DNA of 40,051 bases from Asterionellopsis glacialis (taxonomy: Eukaryota; Bacillariophyta; Plagiogrammaphyceae; Rhaphoneidales; Asterionellopsidaceae): assembly GCA_014885115.2 (NCBI GenBank), contig WKLE02004545.1, positions 11,621-51,671 on the forward strand, in the 5' to 3' direction. A model generated the notes under the pieces. It was not told where the DNA came from. It ran no database searches and saw only the letters and a program-made list of their open reading frames with translations. Of this stretch, positions 21,986 to 31,583 are shown one piece after another; position 1 is the first letter of the stretch, and every line of letters starts with the position of its first letter. Both the position numbers and the translations under genes were made by a program.

Positions 21986-23086
21986 TTAAGATCCCCATCG
22001 ACTGCTTTTTTGAGAAACACTCTTCTCAAATTTATCATCAGCGTCTCCCAAAAGATTGAGTAATAGAGAGTCAGCATTAAGGTAGACCTTGTTTCCACTG
22101 GCTGTAACAACATCAGCGATATCCTTAGCTGCATCAATACGACGAAGCTTCATGAAACCTGGATTCCTCTTGACAGCAGTACCGATAAGTTCGGCAGACT
22201 CGGCTTCTCCTTTGGCCTTGGTAATAATAGTTTTCTTTTCTTGCTGAGCTCCAATCACGACATATTTGGCTCTCTCAGCTTCTTGTTGGGCTGTAATGTG
22301 GAAGGGGAAAGCGAAGACGTAGAAAAAGAAGTGAGTGGTTTTTAAGCCTCAAAAGGTACGAGGTGGTCAATGAATTGAAAATATTGTTGCACAAAATCTA
22401 AAACACAACTCGAGCAAACCGGTTCAATACGCACCAACTTGCTTGGCTTCGACAGCCTTGGCATATTCTGGACTGAAGGCCAAATGTGTAATAGCCACAT
22501 CCTCCAAAACAACGTTAAAATAAGCGGCACGGGCCCGAAGTTCTCTAGAAATATCAGCGGATACTTCAGCACGCTTGGTCAAAAGCTCATTTGCATTGTA
22601 TCTTGCAACAATAGCCTTGGCACACTCATTCATAATACTGGGTAAGACACGCTCATCGTAATTCAATCCCATGAATCGGTAAATCCTGACAAGTTTGTTG
22701 GGGTCGGGCTTGTGCAAAACACGAATAGCAATAGTCACCATTTGTAAATCCTTTGATCCTGTGAGCGTTTGTAGATTCACTGGCCTTGTACGAATGTCGT
22801 AGATGATAGGGCGTTCAAACCACGGGATGTTGAAATTCAAACCTTCACCGTACACCGTTTCTTTCATTCCTGTAAGACGATTAAATACAATGGCACGGTG
22901 ACCTCCTTGCACAGTATAAATAGAATGGTATGCACCGTAACCAAGAGCACCTGCAGCGATAGCGGAACTCAAAGCACGGGCAGCAGATTGAGCCGCTTTG
23001 CCTCCACCTCCACCACCGCTTCCTCCACCCATGGATTTAGCTCTCTGGGACACTTGTTGGAATACCTCACGAAGTCGTTGAGCCAT
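21986..23086 (-). CDS. PHB2: Prohibitin 2
   Basis: Exons 23086-22435 and 22290-21986 join in phase 1 across a 144 bp intron, giving 318 residues. I place the donor at GTGCGT (22434) because it restores AKQVAQQEAERAKYVV, which is almost invariant in prohibitin 2. The other possible donor 4 bases upstream (GTTGGT) breaks the frame. A Gly-rich N-terminal stretch (about 20-29) precedes a hydrophobic anchor (about 36-52). An SPFH domain follows, with GGHRAIVFNRLTG, NFNIPWFERPIIYDIRTRP and RAAYFNVVLEDVAITHLAFSPEY, and then a C-terminal coiled coil (about 215-260). PHB2 forms ring complexes with PHB1 in the mitochondrial inner membrane that support cristae and modulate the m-AAA protease. The length is slightly above the family norm because of the Gly-rich insert. 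Confidence 0.95.
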
Positions 23087-24030
23087 GATGTTTCTGTGGT
23101 TCTTGCTATTACTGATTCAAAATCTCAAACTAACCTGCCGTAAGAGAATGATGCCTTTCACAAATCTAGTCAACAACTATACAAAGTAAAGAGCTGTTGT
23201 CGTCTCGTCGTGATGAGAACAAAAGATATTTTTATGTTGTTGACTCTGCAGATGTCCCGGTGATGGAATAGAAGCGATGGAGAAAGAAAGCGGAGGAGTT
23301 CTCGCGGCCGCCAGCACGGCGGTGTTGGCTTCGTTGGATGCAAAGAATGGGTTATGAGTTTCTACAAAAATCTTTCCCTATATCATTTTGAGGAGCGCGA
23401 GATCCATCGTCCGAAGGGGAGTGAAACCTCAAATCTCACTCTTTTTTTGTAGTCTATTAGAGAGATGCAGGACTCTACAAAGGAATCTTTTTGAGTGAGC
23501 TGAGTCTACTCTATATCCTTAGAGCAAGCGTAATGATAAAATTAAAAAAATGAACACAGGGTTAGAAATAGTTGGTCCTCTCTAGAGACTAGAGAGAACC
23601 TTGCAGAGAAAGATGAGATATTTTTTCATCTCCAAAGGTTTGGGAGTCTAGAGTAAAGAAAGGGACTTGAATGTGGAACACTATCAGTGCAATACAATAG
23701 TATGTTCTGGTGAAAACGCCATGTCCGAGATGTGATAAATGTAGGGATTAATTTCAAAAAGGAAGAATTAAAAAGGAGAACTAGATGCTATACATAGTTC
23801 AACTAAATTCAATAACTGATACTCATAGAATGATGACTCGCATAAAACGTACTGCCATTATTTGGTGGAAAAGATGTGTCTGCCATTGCCTGATGGGATG
23901 AGTGCTCTTTCCCTTCCGACAGATGTAGGTGCTACTCGTAAGAGAAAACGATTCTCAATTTAAAAGAACCCCATATAATGCTGTTTTGGAAACCTACATT
24001 GACATTATTTTAAAATAAAATTTTCATTTT
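23087..24030. other. Intergenic region: PHB2 promoter and MBOAT 3' flank
   Basis: PHB2 and the acyltransferase lie head to tail on the minus strand. The stretch next to PHB2 (about 23200-23420) is CpG-rich and probably promoter. At 23574-23600 an inverted repeat, GGTCCTCTCTAG-AGA-CTAGAGAGAACC, has 12-base arms with one mismatch. No gene is visible. Confidence 0.5.
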
Positions 24031-25703
24031 TTACTCTTTCTTGTCCTTCTTCTTAGGAGAAGGAGTGAACATCATTGCAATGTAGAAGACAATTGCACAA
24101 ATGTGCCCAAAGAAGTAGTGGTTCTTCCAGAGATTAATAGTCCAGTGGAAAGCCAAGAGAGGGAAGGCAGCAACCGTGTATTCGACAAATAAGGAGGTGA
24201 CAAGTTTGCAAAAAATGTCATAGGGACCCCAAGCTTTATCCGAAAAGTATGGAGAAATCTTTTTGCGTCCCATTCTCTCACACATGGTAAGAAGAGGAAT
24301 TGACAAAAAGAAGAGGTAGTAACCGGGGTAGAATCCGTGCCAGAAAGCACTCAGTCCATATACTGCCATGAGGCTACCTCCAGTACGGATGTAGACGTAA
24401 CGAGTGAGCCACAGTGACGTCCTCTTGTTCCATTCCTTACTGAGAGTTTGGATGTTCGAAGCAGTCTCGAAGCTGAAAATGTTGACATTGACGGAGTTGC
24501 CCCAGCCGATGGCCTTACCATCTTCATCAAAACCTTCGAAACCAGCGTACCAAATATTGAGAGCACCTTCAGCATTCTTCCAAGCAAAGTAGTACTTTTG
24601 ACGGACAGCCACAAGAGACATCCACAAGTAAAAGTAACGATTAACCCAAGGTTGGGAAAGAACCGCCTCCGAGAGAACAGCAGGAGTGTTCTTCTGAGGA
24701 TCGGTAGGGTCCAAGATAGGGTACATGCCTCCCAAGAAAACAAACAATCCCATGTGGACGATACTTTGGAGGAGATTCTGAAGGGTGGGCCACACAGCAC
24801 TTGGTATCTTGCCCTTGGGCTTACCGTTGGCATCGTAAAGCAAAGTGCCATCACAAGCGGTACTGTAAGCGGTAAACTCAGCAGCAGGTCCAGCTAAAAC
24901 GTTGGCAAAGCAGAAGGTGTACCCGAGGAACTCGATAAGGCCAGGAAGTTCTTTCAATGCAAATTTGGAGCACTTCTGGCTGGCACGATCTCCCCGACCG
25001 TTCTTCAATTCATGTCCATCATAAACATTGTAGGCAAACATGTAAAGCTTTTGTGTAATGACCATTTGAGTTCCGGAGAAGTCCAAATCGTATCCAAGGT
25101 AGTTGGTGTATTGACGATGAAGATGCGCAGCACACATGTATATCATCACAAAGATAGGAACTGCGGTCTTGACCATCTTGGGAGGGAGAACGAGGCACAT
25201 AGCGTATACGACAAGGGACGTAATAAGCTGGTGGATCCACTGAACACCAAGTGTAAACTGAAGCAAGAAGGCACCGAGAAGAAAGGAGAACAAATGCCTG
25301 ATTTTTCCATACGGAAGATTGGTCATGATAACACCAAGTGGGTAGCACAAAAACAACCCAAGCGTGTAACTTAGAGTTTCAACATCAAATCCAATTGCTT
25401 CAGAAAGCTGCTCGACATATCCCTTTACAAAAGAAGGAACTATAAAATTCGCAGCGAAGGCGGTTAGGAGGAATTGAAAACAGGAAGATATATCACATTA
25501 ATGAATCACAATGACCAGGGATAACTGCTCCCTCAACATCCAAAAGATGAAAAATGGAGTCATATTCGGAGAAAAATAATGTCGACTGGGACATGAGAAA
25601 ATTACTTACCCAATACGACGGTGGGAGCAACATATTCTTCTAGACTATAGATGTACTCCAGGGTACTGTCCACAACATCTGTCACAGCGCTTGGCAATTC
25701 CAT
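24031..25703 (-). CDS. MBOAT lysophospholipid acyltransferase
   Basis: Exon 1 (25703-25610, starting MELPSAVTDVVD) and exon 2 (25439-24031) join in phase 1 over a 170 bp GT-AG intron, giving 500 residues. The protein has many membrane segments. It carries the MBOAT signature: Asn369 in EWNKRTSLWLTRYVYIR and the catalytic His399 in SAFWHGFYPGYY. This pattern is typical of the lysophospholipid acyltransferase branch (ALE1/LPCAT-type), which re-acylates lysophospholipids with acyl-CoA in the ER (Lands cycle), rather than DGAT1 or sterol acyltransferases. The C-terminus KDKKE fits a KxKxx ER-retrieval signal. The preferred lysolipid (PC, PE or PA type) cannot be read from the sequence. The gene is divergent from the EHD GTPase across 820 bp. 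Confidence 0.9.
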
Positions 25704-25899
25704 GGTTAACAAGTTGTTAGAACAATTTGAGTTCGCCGAGGCTTTTCCAACCTATGCAGAGCGGAAACACAATGAATATTTCTTTGTGAGAACCGACTGA
25801 GCATACGTAATTGATGATCTCGTGACGGTGAAAGTTTCTCGTGTCCACGTCCCGAGAATCTTGCAGTATTGGGAAACAGAGCTGGATGGAAAGTCATGT

Positions 25900-26165
25900 T
25901 GTGGTCAGCGTAGGACCTCGTACTGTCTGTACAGGTACCCGGTAGCGGTAAATTTTGCGGTGCACACATGGTACCATACCTGTACATACCAGGTATTATA
26001 CCTGGTACTTCAAGCAGACAGATTCTCTAGGTACCAGATTCCGGGTAAACCATTACCAGGTACCAGGTACCTGGTACCCGAGCTACCGGGAGTAATGCCG
26101 GTACGAAATAGGAGCTACATAGGACCTACCAGGAACGGAAAATCGACGTAGTCCCACACGTACCT
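25900..26165. repeat. GTAC palindromic repeat cluster (type example)
   Basis: The cluster contains TAGGACCTCGTACTG, TGTACAGGTACC, GGTACCATACCTGTACATACCAGG, TACCTGGTACTT, and at 26060-26080 the words ACCAGGTACCAGGTACCTGG plus TACC, followed by AGCTACCGGGAGTAATGCCGG and TAGGACCTACCAGG. Many words are perfect palindromes around GTAC or GGTACC. Confidence 0.75.
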
Positions 26166-26197
26166 TGTGACATGAATCATTTTTTGCACAACGTACA

Positions 26198-26205
26198 TGA
26201 CGTCA
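26198..26205. promoter_or_regulatory. CRE-like element TGACGTCA
   Basis: A perfect 8-base CRE palindrome lies 319 bp upstream of the EHD start codon. TGACGT/ACGTCA elements are known in diatoms as CO2/cAMP- and light-responsive sites bound by bZIP factors. Function here is inferred. Confidence 0.5.
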
Positions 26206-26310
26206 TAGCCCCGTTTTTGGATGCCTGATTGAATCTCCAACATCACCGATTGGGTATTGCGTGATATTCCCGGGCTCTCTCTAGGAAAATAATAAAGTAT
26301 GATGTAAAAA

Positions 26311-26318
26311 TGACGTCA
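26311..26318. promoter_or_regulatory. Second CRE-like element TGACGTCA
   Basis: A second perfect copy lies 206 bp upstream of the EHD start codon, 113 bp after the first. A related TGACGCG follows at 26341. Confidence 0.5.
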
Positions 26319-26523
26319 TCAACTTTCTTAGCCACGAAAATGACGCGTGGAGCAAAAAACATCAACACAGCTACACAGCTCACAGCGAATTTCTTGATCA
26401 CAACTTCTTCCCTTCATTACACAACTATCCATCCGTTGATCGTTACAGTTGACAAACGATTAGACGGCGAATACAAGGACAACACAAGGCTAGCTGGGTT
26501 TTAACCACGGCAGCAAAGACGCC

Positions 26524-28161
26524 ATGAAACTGTTTCGGACTTTGTGCATCGGCCAGATTTTTCTAGTTGCTCCATCATGTTCCAGAAGCTGGGGTGTAAT
26601 TCATGCTAATGTTTGCAATAGATTTCGGGGTGGGCACAGCGGAATGCCCCCCCCTGGGTATGAGGACTACGAACGACAACAGCAGCAGCAGAAGTATCAT
26701 AGACCTCCAGACATGCCTCCAGACTTGCCACCTGATCTGCCTTCTTACGAGGGCGCTGAAAGGCAAGGAGGAGAAAGAATGGCACCTCCTCAACAGTCGA
26801 ATCATTACGGTTCACCACAGCAGGAAATGCCTCTTCCAAATCTACCGGATCAGGGAAGTTACTCAGAACCACCTTTGCCGGAACAGGGTTACCACGAAAA
26901 CCCAAATCAAGCTAGTTATGACGAATCGCCGAAATTGGAACCAGAAACCCCACAGCAAATTGCACAGCAAGCTGAAGCTTCATCTGATGTGGATCTCTCC
27001 CAGTTGGACAAAGACTACATTTTGCATGGGCTAGCGAAATTGTACCGCAAAAAAATGTTGCCGCTTGAATTGGCTAGTAAATATGGGCATTTCCACTCAT
27101 CACCACTCTCTTCATCTGACTTTGAGGCACCACCCATGGTCTTACTTCTAGGGCAGTACAGTGTTGGAAAAACATCGTTTATAAAATACTTACTGGGAAG
27201 AGACTTTCCAGGTATTCGTGTCGGCCCAGAGCCGACCACAGATCGATTTACGGCTATATTACACGGGACAAATGACAAAATTGTTCCTGGCGCCGCACTG
27301 TGCTCTCAAGGTGATCGATGCTTTAAAGGATTAAGCCCCTATGGTAACAACTTCTTGTCTCGTCTCGAGGGTGTTGAAGTTGACTCACCTATTCTGAGGG
27401 ATATAACCCTTATCGACACACCTGGAATTCTGAGCGGTCAAAAGCAACGTTCGCGTAATTATGATTATGAGGGGGTTATGAAATGGTTTGCTGAACGGGC
27501 TGATCTTATTATCGTGATGTTTGATGCACATAAGCTTGACATATCGGACGAGCTCCAGAGTGTTATGGAATTAATGATCCCTCACTTGGATAAGATACGC
27601 GTCGTACTGAACAAGGCAGATAGTGTTTCCACACAGCAGCTGATGCGAGTTTATGGTGCGCTAATGTGGTCATTAGGTAAAGTAATGAACACACCCGAGG
27701 TTTGTAGGGTCTACATGGGAAGTTTTTGGGACAAACCTCTTCAAAATGCAGAACAAGCTCCACTGTTGCAACGAGAAGAACGGGATTTGTTGACCGATAT
27801 TGTGAAACTGCCACAACAAGCTGTCATGCGTAAAATCAATGATTTAGTGAAAAGAGCACGTAGTGTAAAAGTGCACGCATATATTATTCACTATCTACGG
27901 AAGCAACTGCCATATACCTGGGGAAAGAAAGAAAAGCAAAAGCGTCTTGTCGGACGTCTAGAAATGGAAATGCTGGCAGCAGCTCGACGATATGGGTTAC
28001 CAAAGGGAGACTTCCCAGCTATTGAACCATTCCGCCAAGGGCTTTATGAGATTAAGGACTTGAGCGAATTTCCCAAACTTGACAAGAAAATGGTGAAGGA
28101 AATGGATAAAGTCTTCTCAGTCGACATCCCGGAGCTACTCGAGCACGCTCGAAGACATTAA
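26524..28161 (+). CDS. EHD-type dynamin-family GTPase with secretory-type N-terminus
   Basis: A 545-residue intron-free protein. The GTPase motifs are G1 GQYSVGKTS (210-218), a TT pair in PEPTTDRF (G2, about 239), G3 DTPG (298-301) and G4 NKAD (363-366). VYMGSFWDKPLQ and the helical segments RARSVKVHAYIIHYLRKQ and LEMEMLAAARRYGLPKGDFP match the EHD family. EHD proteins oligomerise and tubulate membranes in endocytic recycling. The C-terminal EH domain, which binds NPF peptides, is missing, as the protein ends shortly after the helical domain. Instead the N-terminus has a hydrophobic signal-peptide-like stretch (1-24, SCSRSWG at its end) and a Pro/Gln/Tyr-rich linker (about 40-145). A leader peptide is unusual for a cytosolic GTPase. 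Trp after the possible cleavage site would even be compatible with plastid import, so location is open. Confidence 0.85.
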   Translation: MKLFRTLCIGQIFLVAPSCSRSWGVIHANVCNRFRGGHSGMPPPGYEDYERQQQQQKYHRPPDMPPDLPPDLPSYEGAERQGGERMAPPQQSNHYGSPQQEMPLPNLPDQGSYSEPPLPEQGYHENPNQASYDESPKLEPETPQQIAQQAEASSDVDLSQLDKDYILHGLAKLYRKKMLPLELASKYGHFHSSPLSSSDFEAPPMVLLLGQYSVGKTSFIKYLLGRDFPGIRVGPEPTTDRFTAILHGTNDKIVPGAALCSQGDRCFKGLSPYGNNFLSRLEGVEVDSPILRDITLIDTPGILSGQKQRSRNYDYEGVMKWFAERADLIIVMFDAHKLDISDELQSVMELMIPHLDKIRVVLNKADSVSTQQLMRVYGALMWSLGKVMNTPEVCRVYMGSFWDKPLQNAEQAPLLQREERDLLTDIVKLPQQAVMRKINDLVKRARSVKVHAYIIHYLRKQLPYTWGKKEKQKRLVGRLEMEMLAAARRYGLPKGDFPAIEPFRQGLYEIKDLSEFPKLDKKMVKEMDKVFSVDIPELLEHARRH

Positions 28162-28579
28162 AATATAATTCGCATTCAAACCTCTACTTGCGCAATCCAA
28201 TCATGTATAAAATAGTAGCATGCTTTTCGTATCAATTGAGTTTTTTCTCAACTTCCAACTTGACAATCTTACCAAGGATTTTACTGCTCAATAGACCCAA
28301 CAACATCTATAACTTTAATAATTGCGATATTTATTACATATTATTATCTGATATGTTACTACTCTGATATTACTTCGTCGTTGTTGTTTTTTGTAAATCG
28401 CTATGTTACCAACCTGGTAATGGTTATGAGATTTTGTTATTCCCCTTCGGGACAACTACTGTGCACCCCAAACACAGCAAAAATTGAAAGATTCCCACAA
28501 GGACATTCAAACGTTGTCCTTCCAAAGGTACAACTTCTAATAAATGTCTGTACAATCCTTCTTGCTTTTTTTAATTAAT
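28162..28579. other. Intergenic region between convergent EHD and cyclin genes
   Basis: This is the 3' flank of both genes. The 65-codon frame at 28381-28578 has no domain. I see nothing else. Confidence 0.5.
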
Positions 28580-30016
28580 TTAGAAGTCACACTTGAGGAC
28601 AGTATTTGCAACTTGCCCGTAACGGCTACTTGTGTACTTCTTATTTACTGCACGCAACTCTTGTGACGCAGATGATTTTTCTGCAAGCACCGCTCTGGCT
28701 ACGGGAATGACTTCCTCCTCGCAATACCCAGCATAACGCAAAAGAGTTGGACTCCAAGAATTTCTCCCCACACACCTCCGAGCAATAAAAACTGCAGCAG
28801 CAGCCAACTGACTTGGCAAGTAGTGAAGAAGTGCATAACTTTGAAGGGTTCCATCAAGAATGTAGCATGAAAGTTGAACGATCTTCTTATCGGCGTGAGC
28901 TGCCTTGAGGTAACGAACCAAGAATGCATGAGCACTTGGGATTGTGATTTGATATTCCAGTGTCTTCAAAATATTTTCTTCCATCTCAATGATCTATTCA
29001 ATAGAAATAAGGAGGAGGCGGGTTTAGATTAAATCCAGAGAAAATGTCCAGCTACAAAAATCAACACAAAAGACGACATACCTCTGTTCTGGAGTAAGCG
29101 CGGTCGCAAATGTAAACAAGATCCCTAAGCTCTGGGGGGTAAATCTCCTCATACTTTGAGGCAATCAAGAGACAAGTGACACCAACAAGCTGTAGTTTTG
29201 GTCGTGAAACCTCTTTTCTTTCTACGTAACGGTCAATGAGGTTGACGGTCAGGTATAAAGTTTCAGGGACAAGTTTGAATTTGAGGTGCACTTCGACAAG
29301 CCAGTCGACAAGAATTGATCTCATACGTTCGTTAATGTGTTGCTGGCTCTCCATGTAGACTGGGCGAACTGATGTGGACAACTCCTTTTCACGAAAGTGC
29401 TCGTACATATCCATCACATATTCGGTAGCGCAAAGGGGATCTTCAGCATCACGTTCGTCAATGTTATCAACCTGTCCCGAGTGCTGATAGCTCAATGGAT
29501 TAGAATTAAAACCAGAAGATCGCTGAACATCCGAACCATCCATTGACATTGCGTTGTTGTTGTGTTGACGTGGGAGAACTGCATCCATAGCAGGGTTGAT
29601 ATTGCTCTCCGATGGCTGCAAGTGAACACTGATCGGTCGTTTCTCTACGTTAGGCTTGCCATTGTTGGCGCCAGGCTTATCATTGATATTGCGGGTTGAG
29701 TTCGTCACATCCTGTTCATTTTTGAAGCAATTTCAAAATAAAGTTAGTTTTCAAAACGTGAAAGAGGCCGATGAAATCAATAGGGTCGATTCGATGGATA
29801 AGTATCACATCTTCATCACTGAACAAACGAGAAAAAAACCAGAACATCATTTGAATTTTAAAACTGAACCCGGTTGATTTCCTATGCAGGCTTTCTCATT
29901 GCACGTAACCACCGCCCAACTTTATATTTCAAACGTGGTCACAGACACTGACTTACTCTGAATGCACGGCGGGAGTTACCCGCAACACTCGTTGTGCCGT
30001 TTGTTCTAGGAAACAT
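28580..30016 (-). CDS. B-type mitotic cyclin, three exons
   Basis: Exons 30016-29957 (20 codons), 29711-29082 and 28993-28580 join in phase 0 over GT-AG introns of 245 and 88 bp, giving 367 residues. The cyclin N box begins around residue 110 and includes MRSILVDWLVEVH from residue 150, then YLTVNLIDRYV and LVGVTCLLIASKYEEIYPP. The second junction restores RAYSRTE/IIEMEENILKTLEY, as in cyclins A/B. The C-terminal cyclin fold (about 245-355) has LHYLPSQLAAAAVFIARR. It would activate a CDK for G2/M. The first junction creates RRAFRDVTN, close to the cyclin destruction box (RxALGxIxN) but with Phe at the Leu position. A-type assignment is possible; MRSILVDW and the overall spacing favour B. Confidence 0.93.
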
Positions 30017-31583
30017 CGTAGCCGAAAGTTGTTATCACAAGTCTTGATCGACAGTCTTAATCGATGCGTCTTGTCCAAGCTCCAAGAGCGATCCTTTGTC
30101 GAAGTGTGAGCTTCAGCTTGAAATAGCTTGGGAACTGCTGTCAACTTCGACTCGCCAAAATGATTGAGTTGTATTTGTTGGAGACGCTTTCAACACATGT
30201 GTTTGATGTTTGAGCGATAGGAGACTGTAATAAACGGCAAACAGGGAGGTTGTGTTTGGAACGCCGTTTTTTTTTTCTGTTATCCTCAAGCTTTCTACGA
30301 GAAAACCCATACATATTCTACGGCACTCCGAGGAGATGGAGGGAAAAAACGACTACTCCTGAACATGTGGATCCTCATTTGAAACAGTTGCTCATAATAA
30401 AAATTATTTAAGTGTGACCACCACTAAAAATCCTAACAGTATTCGGCGAGATAATCGTTTGAGTAATTCCAAGAGTACTAAAAACTTAAGTTGTGAATAT
30501 GATATATACCCATCGACAGGCCAAAGTACAGACAGTACGGCGTAAAGAGCCATATCCGATAGATAATTCGTTACTACAGTACGTACCTGGTTCATAATCG
30601 GATGGCTGGATGCCTGAACAGGGCGGCGACCGAGAGAGATTATCATATAAAATTTTTTGTTGTCGACTCGTACCTGGTACTGTACCTGTTATTTAATAGT
30701 CCTAAATGTACGAGGTACTGTACCAGGTACCTTTGTTCCTGGTAGTGGCCGACCTGATAGTGCTACCTGGTACGGTACTTGATAAGTACCTGGTAGGACC
30801 TAGTACTGGTACCTGGTACTGTACGGTACAAGTTTCAGCTGTTTGCCTACCGCCTTATGTTTGATTTTTGGTTACCCACCACTCTAGGAACCTGCAGTAC
30901 AGGTACAGTACGAGCTCCTACAGGTTGGCCTTACCAGATACAAGTACTGTACACAGAAGAATTAAATCTCTGTTCGTCGGATATTACTGGTAGGTCCTTT
31001 GATCATAGCTAGCTGGGTAGAGGACCAACTGAACGTTCACCTAGTAAGACTAGCTTAATATCCAGGACTTCACTAAATCCTGTCTATCCCATCATCGGCA
31101 TCCAACGAATCACACCAATGTGTTCAAACCACCAACCACGATTGCTCACGATTGACCAAGAGACCTGTCACCAATCACGATTATTTTTGAATTAGATCAG
31201 GACGCCCCAAAATTCAATATAATGAATACCAGGCAACAAATGCCTGACATAAACAGACTGGCGCTTTTTGTTTAACTCAATCATACCACTTCATCAGCTC
31301 TTGCCGTCTGAGTTGTTGTAAAGGAGGCTCCCAATCGTTCGGTCTGCCGATATTTATTGAATATTTCTCGGACAAAGCAACACACGAAGCAACCGATCTT
31401 AGTCAAGAGTGCACTGATGAGGCTCACACAAATGTCCAGAAACAGCAACAATCAACCTTAGACAAATTTTCTTTTTGGTATTGATACACGTGATGTTGTA
31501 ACTCTTTTAGTTTTAAAACCCTAGTGAGACTACACAACCGATCCGGAATAGATTCGTACGTCTCCACTTCAAATAAAAATCTC
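30017..31583. other. Intergenic region: cyclin promoter, repeats, glycosyltransferase 3' flank
   Basis: 30017-30320 is the likely cyclin promoter and leader. 30575-30960 is a GTAC repeat cluster. 31080-31200 contains several CACGATT words (for example AACCACGATTGCTCACGATT). Short open frames at 30113, 30404 and 31424 have no support. Confidence 0.5.
30575..30960. repeat. GTAC palindromic repeat cluster, largest in the window
   Basis: Nearly 400 bases hold over a dozen GTAC-centred words: ACCTGGTACTGTACC, GTACGAGGTACTGTACC, AGGTACC, ACCTGGTACGGTACTTG, AGTACCTGGTAGGACC, TACTGGTACCTGG, GTACTGTACGG, and CAGTACAGGTACAGTACG near 30900. It lies between the cyclin promoter and the glycosyltransferase 3' end. 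Confidence 0.75.

Larger units (their letters stand above)
25704..26523. promoter_or_regulatory. Divergent promoter region of the MBOAT and EHD genes
   Basis: This 820 bp region serves two outward-reading genes. Its left half is largely occupied by a GTAC repeat cluster. Its right half carries two perfect TGACGTCA elements and a TGACGCG variant (26341-26347). The open frames at 25822 (+), 25706 (-) and 26310 (+) have no domains and overlap the repeats or promoter. Confidence 0.55.

Noticed and set aside
22435..22441. Alternative PHB2 splice donor GTTGGT, 4 bases upstream of the chosen one
   Set aside because: It would break the frame. The GTGCGT donor restores the conserved KQVAQQEAERAK sequence.
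25900..26165. CRISPR-like array
   Set aside because: The repeat words have no constant length or spacing and no unique spacers. This is a eukaryotic nuclear region.
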